DNA of 7,463 nt. Source: an uncultured Halioglobus sp. (GTDB taxonomy: Bacteria; Pseudomonadota; Gammaproteobacteria; Pseudomonadales; Halieaceae). The notes under the pieces were generated by a model. The model ran no database searches. It was given only the letters and a program-made list of their open reading frames with translations, and was not told where the DNA came from. The translations under genes were made by a program, and so were the position numbers. Every line of letters begins with the position of its first letter. Position 1 is the first letter of the stretch. Positions 1-5,033 of the stretch are shown in pieces. Location: contig CAJQQW010000065.1 in NCBI GenBank assembly GCA_905480565.1, positions 1-7,463 on the forward strand, in the 5' to 3' direction.

Positions 1-182
1 TTCTTGCCATTATCCTCTGTGCAGTTAGGCCGAGGACTTTGCGCTTAGCATCACTACTGGTGGTGCTGGTGACCGTGGCCTCTCTCGTAGGCACCAGCCT
101 TATCGCCCGCTCAGGCGGAAAAATACAACATCCGGAGTTTCGTCTGACCGACCCACCGAACCCAATCAAAACGACACGCTGA
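1..182 (+). CDS. C-terminal end of a small integral membrane protein (5' partial)
   Basis: An open frame enters from the left edge (first complete codon at base 3) and ends at a TGA at 180-182, leaving 59 residues. The visible part begins with a hydrophobic stretch (LAIILCAV). A short basic loop (RPRTLR) follows, then a strong membrane helix of about 20 residues (LASLLVVLVTVASLVGTSLI). The protein ends in a polar tail with the pattern ARSGGKIQHPEFR. A helix followed by GG-x-I-x-H-x-E-x-R occurs at the end of some small uncharacterised bacterial membrane proteins, but I cannot name the family. By the positive-inside rule the basic loop is probably cytoplasmic, which would place the tail outside. 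No function is assigned. The frame is real enough to annotate because of its coherent hydrophobic pattern and because no other frame stays open here. Confidence 0.55.
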   Translation, partial: LAIILCAVRPRTLRLASLLVVLVTVASLVGTSLIARSGGKIQHPEFRLTDPPNPIKTTR

Positions 183-274
183 GCTTCGGTAAGAGACGAC
201 TCACAGGACCTCAATCTCTCGTTGGCCATCTCATTTACAGCCAGCATAGATCGAATAATCCACGCAATACTCAT

Positions 275-280
275 TGAGGT
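275..280 (+). promoter_or_regulatory. Ribosome binding site of the SnoaL-like gene
   Basis: TGAGGT, with core GAGG at 276-279, lies 9 bases before the ATG at 289. It supports that ATG over the in-frame TTG at 274, which overlaps the site itself and would add only five residues. Confidence 0.6.
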
Positions 281-288
281 GTTCGACT

Positions 289-753
289 ATGACTGATATC
301 GAAACGCTGCTGGCCATTGAGGCCATCAAGCAGCTCAAGGCACGTTATTTTCGCGCACTCGACACCAACGACTGGGGCTTGTTTACCTCCACCTTGACAA
401 AAGATTGTATCGGCGCCTACAGCGATGGTGATCTGTCATTTGAGAACCGCGACGAAATCGTTTCGTTTATGCGCAACAATCTATCCGGTAAAAAAATGCT
501 GACCCTGCACCAGGGCCACACCCCCGAAATCACACTGTTAAACAAGCACAACGCCAGCGGCATCTGGTATCTCGAGGATACCGTGCTGGCTCTGGAGTCC
601 AATATGCGCATTTACGGGGCAGCGATATATACTGACGAGTACTGCAAAGATCACAATGAGTGGCGGATTAACACCACCAGCTACAAGCGCACCTTTGAAT
701 GCGCAGAGCCGCTACCGCAAGGGCATACCGTTAGAAAGCATGGCTTTTCCTGA
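289..753 (+). CDS. SnoaL-like / NTF2-fold family protein (possible dehydratase or isomerase)
   Basis: This 154-residue protein has the compact size and opening pattern of the SnoaL-like (nuclear transport factor 2) superfamily. An N-terminal helix reads AIEAIKQLKARYFRALD and is followed by DW at 28-29, the usual start of the cone-shaped alpha+beta barrel. Other hallmarks are LHQGHTPEI (His74, His77), WYLED (residues 93-97) and IYGAAIYTDEY (108-118). Members include scytalone dehydratase, ketosteroid isomerase-like and bile acid 7-alpha-dehydratase enzymes, as well as many uncharacterised proteins. Tyr20, Asp25, His74 and Asp97 fall at about the spacing I recall for the catalytic residues of BaiE (Tyr30, Asp35, His83, Asp106). 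A dehydratase role is therefore possible but unproven. No signal peptide or membrane segment is present, so it is probably cytosolic. It stands 106 bp after the membrane protein and converges on the carotenoid oxygenase 48 bp downstream. The family call is firm; the substrate is unknown. Confidence 0.85.
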   Translation: MTDIETLLAIEAIKQLKARYFRALDTNDWGLFTSTLTKDCIGAYSDGDLSFENRDEIVSFMRNNLSGKKMLTLHQGHTPEITLLNKHNASGIWYLEDTVLALESNMRIYGAAIYTDEYCKDHNEWRINTTSYKRTFECAEPLPQGHTVRKHGFS

Positions 754-801
754 TGATCACGGTAGAGACCTTCGCAACTTCGCTGCGCGGTAGGTAACAA
801 T

Positions 802-2262
802 CTACAGCGGCGTGAATCCACAATGAAAACCATGAGGCACATGATTGCGCAAAGGGACAGAGGCGATCTCGTCCATCATGTTACTGGCATCGAGGATCAT
901 CAGTTCGGACAGTTCGGTGCCCGCATCATAGACCACGAATAACAAATAACCATCCCCCTCAACGGCCTCGGCATTACGTGGTACGAAAATCGGCTCCGAG
1001 GTATAGCGGCCGGGGCCACAGTCGTAAACACTTGCCTCCCCAGCCTGGCAATCCACTCGCTGCACCGCATTGTAAAACCCGGGGGTGTCGTTTTCGCAAA
1101 TACCTGCTGTATACGTATAGCGCGTCGGACTACCCGTCAGGCGCCAGTCCCACTGAGGGAACTCACTGGGTATGCCGCTGGGCAACACCTCGCGGTTGAT
1201 CTGCCCACTCTTTATGTTCATACGAAAGCGCGTCAACTGCCCCGTCGCAGGGCGCGGCTGGCTGAACAGGTTGCGTGAGAAACGCGTACCGACCTCTCCA
1301 TCCTGCGCCGACATCGCCACAACATCAATTACGAGCTCATCGCCCTCCTCCCAACAGTTAGAGCTGTGGGCAAACATGAACGGATCGACCTCAAGGGTCC
1401 GCACAAGGCTGAAGTCGCTCAGCGACACCACGTAGACCTTCATACCGTGCTCCGGCTGAAACTCCATGTTGTTGTCGATAGTGTCTCTTGCGAACAATAC
1501 CTTTAGCGGATTAGTGAAATTGACCGGCATCACCATAAAAACAAGGTAGTTCTCCGTCATGGCGTTGTCATGACAAAACGCCATCTGGTCAATAGGCAAA
1601 GCCGACCGCGCCACCATCGAACCATGGGGCGAGATTTTATAAAGATTAATCTTCGGGCGTGCACCCATACCCATGCCAAAGTTGAAATAATCCCCCGTAC
1701 GCGGGTGGAGCTTGCCATGAGCACTGAACGTATCCATTTTTTTCAGAGCCCCGTCAAAAGTCTCCGGCCCCAGCGTTTCCAAAGTGTCGAGATCCATCCT
1801 CCAGGGTAAGCCGCCCTCAAACAGGGTCAGTAGTTTGCCACCATGATAAATAATGCTGGTGTTGGCGGCATTGGCAGGCATGTGCAGGTTCTTGAGGAAT
1901 CCGCCCGGAGCGTTATGCCCATAGCTACGAAACTTGACAGCTTGCGCCCGGGTTTCCTCGATATACTTGGGCGTTTTAACAAAGCTGGAACGGTACTTTA
2001 CTCCGCCATTCTCGATCCGGAAGGTATGTACGCAGCCATCACCATCAAACCAGTGACCGAATGGTTTGCCCGCTAGCTGGTTCCGCGCTGGGCCGTTGCG
2101 TAAAAATATGCCGCGCAAGTCATCCGGAATTTCCCCACGGATTTCATCGGCAGTAATTTCATAAGCCTGGTGATCTTCTGCCGTTCGAAAGCCAGACACA
2201 TGGGCCAGATGGGGATCACTCCAGGGACTCACTGTCTGCTCGTCCACGTTATTCATTGTCAC
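802..2262 (-). CDS. Carotenoid oxygenase family protein (RPE65/CCD/lignostilbene dioxygenase superfamily)
   Basis: This 486-residue protein has the full length and all landmarks of the non-haem Fe(II) carotenoid cleavage oxygenases. These enzymes split a conjugated C=C bond of carotenoids, apocarotenoids or stilbenes with O2 to give two carbonyl products. In order: GIFLRNGPARN (51-61), HWFDGDGCVH (70-79), LTLFEGGLP (145-153), SAHGKLHP (180-187), FCHDN (229-233), FAHSSN (297-302), EFPQWD (367-372), SEPIFVPR (422-429) and HGFH near the C-terminus. The four iron-binding histidines are His182, His231, His299 and His480. Glu149, Glu367 and Glu423 fit the second-shell glutamates. No signal peptide is visible. 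The start used is a GTG with GGAG 8 bases upstream; an ATG two codons later (2256) has a 14-base spacing. The gene is convergent with the SnoaL-like gene and divergent from the ArsC-like gene. It is expressed alone, and no carotenoid biosynthesis gene is in view. Phe148 sits where I recall stilbene-cleaving members having Lys, which argues mildly for an apocarotenoid or other substrate. Confidence 0.95.
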   Translation of the reverse strand: MTMNNVDEQTVSPWSDPHLAHVSGFRTAEDHQAYEITADEIRGEIPDDLRGIFLRNGPARNQLAGKPFGHWFDGDGCVHTFRIENGGVKYRSSFVKTPKYIEETRAQAVKFRSYGHNAPGGFLKNLHMPANAANTSIIYHGGKLLTLFEGGLPWRMDLDTLETLGPETFDGALKKMDTFSAHGKLHPRTGDYFNFGMGMGARPKINLYKISPHGSMVARSALPIDQMAFCHDNAMTENYLVFMVMPVNFTNPLKVLFARDTIDNNMEFQPEHGMKVYVVSLSDFSLVRTLEVDPFMFAHSSNCWEEGDELVIDVVAMSAQDGEVGTRFSRNLFSQPRPATGQLTRFRMNIKSGQINREVLPSGIPSEFPQWDWRLTGSPTRYTYTAGICENDTPGFYNAVQRVDCQAGEASVYDCGPGRYTSEPIFVPRNAEAVEGDGYLLFVVYDAGTELSELMILDASNMMDEIASVPLRNHVPHGFHCGFTPL

Positions 2263-2270
2263 GCTGCCTA

Positions 2271-2274
2271 CTCC
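2271..2274 (-). promoter_or_regulatory. Ribosome binding site of the carotenoid oxygenase gene
   Basis: GGAG on the minus strand lies 8 bases before the GTG at 2262 and 14 bases before the ATG at 2256. The spacing favours GTG, although ATG is the commoner start codon, so the choice stays open. Confidence 0.45.
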
Positions 2275-2298
2275 GTGAGGTGATTAAGTACTACTTGC

Positions 2299-2340
2299 TA
2301 TATACCTGTCGGCTATCGAACCGCCTACGCCAGTATATAC
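2299..2340. repeat. TATATAC / GTATATA inverted pair in a divergent control region
   Basis: TATATAC at 2299-2305 is mirrored by GTATATA at 2333-2339, 27 bases apart; TATATAC also recurs directly at 2334-2340. These are the most AT-rich spots in the 179-bp gap between the carotenoid oxygenase and the ArsC-like gene, so they could carry -10 elements or a paired operator. No well-matched -35 hexamer was found at the right distance on either strand. Confidence 0.3.
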
Positions 2341-2410
2341 GGGGTGATCCCGCCTGCCCATCCAGCCGATAACTCACATAGGGTGGCAGTTCAAGGCCAC
2401 CGCATTTAAT

Positions 2411-2425
2411 ATCGGGAGACCCGAT
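2411..2425 (+). promoter_or_regulatory. Perfect 6-bp hairpin (ATCGGG-AGA-CCCGAT) just before the ArsC-like gene
   Basis: A perfect inverted repeat with a 3-base loop lies immediately upstream of the AAGGAG ribosome binding site at 2428-2433. Its left arm and loop contain GGGAG, the possible ribosome binding site for the upstream ATG at 2424, and its right arm covers the first two bases of that ATG. As RNA it would mask the upstream start while leaving the downstream one free. As DNA it could be a short operator. It does not look like the usual ArsR operator, as I recall it. Confidence 0.4.
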
Positions 2426-2427
2426 GC

Positions 2428-2433
2428 AAGGAG
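2428..2433 (+). promoter_or_regulatory. Strong ribosome binding site of the ArsC-like gene
   Basis: AAGGAG lies 8 bases before the ATG at 2442. This near-consensus site decides the start at 2442 instead of the in-frame ATG at 2424. Confidence 0.7.
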
Positions 2434-2441
2434 CCCTGCCT

Positions 2442-2879
2442 ATGGCGCACCACGTCAATGTCGTATTTGTATGCGTTGAAAATTCCAACCGCAGTCAGAT
2501 GGCAGAGGCTTTCGCCCGTTTATACGGTGGCGAGGACGTCACTGCCTACAGTGCGGGCTCGAGACCATCGGGGACCGTTAACCCCAAAGCCATTGCCGCC
2601 CTGCAGAACTTCGGCTATGACCTCTCCAAACACCACTCAAAATCACTGGATGCCCTACCTCCCATCGAGTTCGATGCCGTCATCACTATGGGATGCGGCG
2701 ACGCCTGCCCGCATATTCGATCGCGTTTTCACGATGACTGGTCGCTCCCCGATCCAAGGGACATGTCTCCGGAGGCTTACAGTGAAATTTGCCAAACCAT
2801 TAGCAGCAAGGTAAAGACATTACTCGGGGACCTCGGCCTCGCGATAGACACCGCATTTTCCGAGACAGAGCCGATCTAA
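2442..2879 (+). CDS. Low-molecular-weight protein tyrosine phosphatase / ArsC-type arsenate reductase family protein
   Basis: The 145-residue protein opens with a beta strand (VNVVFV) that runs straight into the phosphatase P-loop CVENSNRS, residues 11-18. This is the C-x5-R-S signature of low-molecular-weight phosphatases and thioredoxin-coupled arsenate reductases. Cys11 would be the nucleophile and Arg17 the oxyanion binder. SQMAEAFAR and YSAGSRPSG follow the family pattern. TMGCGDACP (83-90) places Cys85 and Cys89 where ArsC enzymes keep their resolving cysteines, and LPDP (102-105) supplies the general acid Asp104. The extra cysteines favour arsenate reductase or another redox role over a plain phosphatase. 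Cys85 and Cys89 are three residues apart, whereas Cys82 and Cys89 of the plasmid pI258 enzyme are six apart, so the mechanism may differ. No arsR, arsB or acr3 lies nearby. The alternative start at 2424 would add six residues. The enzyme is presumably cytosolic. Confidence 0.85.
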   Translation: MAHHVNVVFVCVENSNRSQMAEAFARLYGGEDVTAYSAGSRPSGTVNPKAIAALQNFGYDLSKHHSKSLDALPPIEFDAVITMGCGDACPHIRSRFHDDWSLPDPRDMSPEAYSEICQTISSKVKTLLGDLGLAIDTAFSETEPI

Positions 2880-2960
2880 CGCATCATGACAAAACGCACA
2901 TCGACGATCTATGCTCCACGCCGAGACCTGTGCCCGGAGTGGCCACACTTGTTTCCTGTA

Positions 2961-2974
2961 TGACTGATAAGTCA
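2961..2974. repeat. Small inverted repeat TGACT-GATA-AGTCA between convergent genes
   Basis: A perfect 5-bp stem with a 4-base loop sits about 80 bp after the ArsC-like stop and about 50 bp from the amidohydrolase stop. No T tract follows on either strand, so it is not a typical intrinsic terminator. It may be a weak bidirectional hairpin or chance. Confidence 0.25.
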
Positions 2975-3024
2975 CTTGAGACCACAGTTCGGCCTCATCG
3001 CGCGGCAGCGATGTAAGAGCCGTG

Positions 3025-4896
3025 CTAGGCTGCGCGCAGTGCGCGCCCCAGCGGCTTGCTGCCCAGCGCGCTGGTGAATGTCCCACCACGCCAAACGGGT
3101 TCGCCGTTTATCCAAACGGTATCAACAACACCATCGGATCGGTTCAGCATCTGTTTGTGCATAAACAACTCCCGGTGTTCAAAAATACGGTTATCGTTAC
3201 TGTCCCACGTTTTCAGCACTTCCGGGTCCAGCATTGTGATATCTGCCTGCGCGCCAATTTCAAGCGTGCCCACATCCAGGCCGAAGAATTCAGCGGGTTC
3301 GCGCGTCAAGCGCTTCACCATGGTTGCCACGGTGTCCATTGACTGCGCCTGGGCAAGCTTCAATGACATCAGGTTAGCGTCGAAAAACGCCATGTTGGTG
3401 ATATGGGCGCCAGAGTCATTAAAACCCGGCATGGCATGCTTGTATAAAAGCAAATCCAGCGTAGCGTGATTGCCCGCATTGCCGACGTCGACCCAAAAAC
3501 GGAAGCTCTTGTCGTACTCGCGCATCATGTGCAGCATGAACTCAGCGTCGTCGCCGATCGGGCAAGGAAATTTCTCGAATGCATCACGTTCCGCATCGCT
3601 GCGAGCCTCATCCACGGCACCTCGCTGGAATCGCTCCAACCGATCAAAGACCACCTGCATGCTCTCACCGTCCCATTCTCTGACAGGTGCGCCATCGAAA
3701 ATCATCAGGTGCAGATCACGCACCACCAGATTATCCGGTAGCCCTAACTTTGTCTTTAAGTGCGCAAGATTGCGACCACGCCGACCGTAGTGCCAGTCTT
3801 CCCGAAAGCGGCGAATAAACTCGGGGTTATTCAGCAGTGCTTTACGACCCTCCACATCATCATACTCCTTTGAGATCAGTTCACAGGTAGAGTCCAATTC
3901 CTCATACAGAGGAGAAACGATTCCATCCGACCATATACGAAAGTTCGTACCCAGCGCCTGGAAGTGAATGTTTCCCTTAAACAGGCGACTGTTCATCAAG
4001 GCGGCAAAACCGAGCAAGCCCTTGTGTGCGTCCGGTGTCAGCACAAATTCGATAGCGGACAGGGCGGAGGTCTTCAAGGTTTTTCCAAAAAGCCGACCAC
4101 TGGTCAACAGGAAAAAAAGAAACGCTTTGCTCCGTTTTTCAATAATCGGCGTGGTCTGCCAAACCCGGTCGTATTTACGTAAAACCTTCATAAGGCGTTT
4201 CATTTCGCCAAACTTGGCGAACTGGGTGGGGATACGCTTGTCGGTGTTTGGCTCATTCGCAAGGTAATGAAACGGCAGACCATCCGTACTCATTCCCACA
4301 TAACCCTGATTCATGCCCTTTTCCAGCAGCGCCTCCATCTGTGCCAGTTCGCTATCGGTGGGATCGCGACTAATGCTGTCCTTGAGACCCATCACCTCAA
4401 TGCGCAGCATGGAGTGCGGTATAAAGACGCCGACATTGGGCCCCAAGGGAACATCGTCAAAATGATCAAGATAATCACCCGTGTTATCCCACTTCACCGC
4501 TTCCACACATTTTCGCAGTACCGACTTGGGTATGTTCTCGACACGGGTAAAGCAATCGACGATCGGGTTCTGGTCGTCCGACTGCTGGCGACCGAAGCAG
4601 GTACCCAGGCTGCAATTGCCCACCAGCACACTGGTGGTGCCGTGCCGCACCACCTCCGGCAAGCCGGGCTCCAGGTCAACCTCAAGATCCAGATGCGTAT
4701 GAATATCCAGCAGGCCGGGCATCACCCATCGCCCTTCGCCATCGACAACATCAGTCGCCTCACTGACAGGCAAGCCAGCGCCCCGGGCGGCAATACGCCC
4801 GTTCTTTATGGCAATATCCTGCTGCGTCGGTGCTGTGCCACTGCCATCTATTACCAGTGCGTTTCTAATCAGGGTATCCCAGGTGGATTCGGACAT
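3025..4896 (-). CDS. Amidohydrolase family protein, N-acyl-D-amino-acid deacylase-like
   Basis: This 623-residue protein has the standard plan of the metal-dependent amidohydrolase superfamily. A small beta-sandwich comes first (DTLIRNALVIDGSG, then DIAIKNGRI at 27-35). A TIM-barrel domain opens with VMPGLLDIHTHLD (58-70), whose His66 and His68 are metal ligands. The C-terminal sandwich returns with GTLEIGAQADITMLDPE (543-559) and VDTVWINGEPVWRGG (591-605). GNCS at 93-96 places Cys95 where D-aminoacylase has its zinc-binding Cys96, and FNDSGAH at 492-498 offers catalytic Asp494. The family usually cleaves acyl-amide bonds of N-acyl-D-amino acids; the substrate here is unknown. It is over 100 residues longer than D-aminoacylases of about 480, with extra sequence around 250-450. 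No clear match exists to the family's histidine ligand in the usual THxR motif; the region reads VWQTTP (245-250) instead. The start is the ATG at 4896 with GAGAGG 8 bases before it; the frame stays open to 4977, but that would cover a likely control region. No signal peptide is visible. Confidence 0.85.
   Translation of the reverse strand: MSESTWDTLIRNALVIDGSGTAPTQQDIAIKNGRIAARGAGLPVSEATDVVDGEGRWVMPGLLDIHTHLDLEVDLEPGLPEVVRHGTTSVLVGNCSLGTCFGRQQSDDQNPIVDCFTRVENIPKSVLRKCVEAVKWDNTGDYLDHFDDVPLGPNVGVFIPHSMLRIEVMGLKDSISRDPTDSELAQMEALLEKGMNQGYVGMSTDGLPFHYLANEPNTDKRIPTQFAKFGEMKRLMKVLRKYDRVWQTTPIIEKRSKAFLFFLLTSGRLFGKTLKTSALSAIEFVLTPDAHKGLLGFAALMNSRLFKGNIHFQALGTNFRIWSDGIVSPLYEELDSTCELISKEYDDVEGRKALLNNPEFIRRFREDWHYGRRGRNLAHLKTKLGLPDNLVVRDLHLMIFDGAPVREWDGESMQVVFDRLERFQRGAVDEARSDAERDAFEKFPCPIGDDAEFMLHMMREYDKSFRFWVDVGNAGNHATLDLLLYKHAMPGFNDSGAHITNMAFFDANLMSLKLAQAQSMDTVATMVKRLTREPAEFFGLDVGTLEIGAQADITMLDPEVLKTWDSNDNRIFEHRELFMHKQMLNRSDGVVDTVWINGEPVWRGGTFTSALGSKPLGRALRAA
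3032..3046 (-). repeat. Perfect hairpin GCGCGC-AGT-GCGCGC in the last codons of the amidohydrolase gene
   Basis: This six-bp GC-only stem with a 3-base loop lies just inside the end of the amidohydrolase gene. It is followed, in the gene's direction, by a 4-bp stem over the stop codon (3018-3031). It could stabilise the mRNA end or slow polymerase. There is no T tract, so it is not called a terminator. It encodes part of the LGRALRAA tail. Confidence 0.35.
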
Positions 4897-4904
4897 ACCG
4901 TTTA

Positions 4905-4910
4905 CCTCTC
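4905..4910 (-). promoter_or_regulatory. Ribosome binding site of the amidohydrolase gene
   Basis: GAGAGG on the minus strand, 8 bases before the ATG at 4896. It settles the start at MSESTWD and excludes the 27-residue upstream extension to 4977. Confidence 0.7.
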
Positions 4911-4929
4911 TGTGGCGTTTTCTGAGCCT

Positions 4930-4956
4930 GTCCCGTGGCCACAGTTTCCACGGGAC
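4930..4956. promoter_or_regulatory. Perfect 9-bp inverted repeat (GTCCCGTGG-N9-CCACGGGAC) in the divergent amidohydrolase/selO region
   Basis: The arms GTCCCGTGG (4930-4938) and CCACGGGAC (4948-4956) are exact reverse complements separated by 9 bases. The element sits 33 bases before the amidohydrolase start and 77 bases before the selO start, in the only shared control space of the two genes. The arm centres are 18 bp apart, somewhat under two helical turns, so a dimeric regulator is conceivable. As RNA on either strand it would be a stable GC-rich stem in a 5' leader. An inner palindrome GTGGCCAC (4936-4943) offers an alternative fold. No T tract follows, so it is not a standard terminator. 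The identity of any binding protein is unknown. Confidence 0.6.
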
Positions 4957-4978
4957 GCGCCATGTTCTATGCTGCACC

Positions 4979-5004
4979 CCCGGACCACCGGGAGCGGACC
5001 CGCT
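4979..5004. repeat. Two adjacent short inverted repeats upstream of selO
   Basis: CCCGG-ACCA-CCGGG (4979-4992) is followed directly by AGCGG-AC-CCGCT (4993-5004). Both are perfect 5-bp stems. They lie between the 9-bp inverted repeat and a loose -10-like TACTAT (5004-5009). They may be part of a structured leader or operator region, or simply a product of GC-rich sequence. Confidence 0.3.
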
Positions 5005-5033
5005 ACTATAGCCAATACCGGGATATCAGGCGA

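Noticed and set aside
222..250. Possible promoter TTGGCC-17-CATAGA before the SnoaL-like gene
   Set aside because: The -35 matches four of six and the -10 only three of six consensus bases; too weak to annotate.
754..801. Possible terminator between the SnoaL-like gene and the carotenoid oxygenase (TTCGCAACTTCGCTGCG)
   Set aside because: Only a 4-bp stem (CGCA/TGCG) and no T tract on either strand.
3018..3046. GC hairpins at the amidohydrolase end as a terminator
   Set aside because: The stems are real but no T tract follows in the direction of transcription.
2820..3089. 89-codon minus-strand frame in the convergent gap
   Set aside because: It overlaps both real gene ends, has no clear ribosome site and no recognisable domain.
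4897..4977. Upstream extension of the amidohydrolase (27 extra residues)
   Set aside because: It would run through the inverted repeat, lacks a family-like N-terminus, and the ATG at 4896 has a good GAGAGG site.
4935..5033. Upstream extension of SelO (33 extra residues)
   Set aside because: The family N-terminus (FDN-x-YARLPERFY) begins right after the ATG at 5034; the extension is basic, low in family similarity and overlaps the divergent control region.
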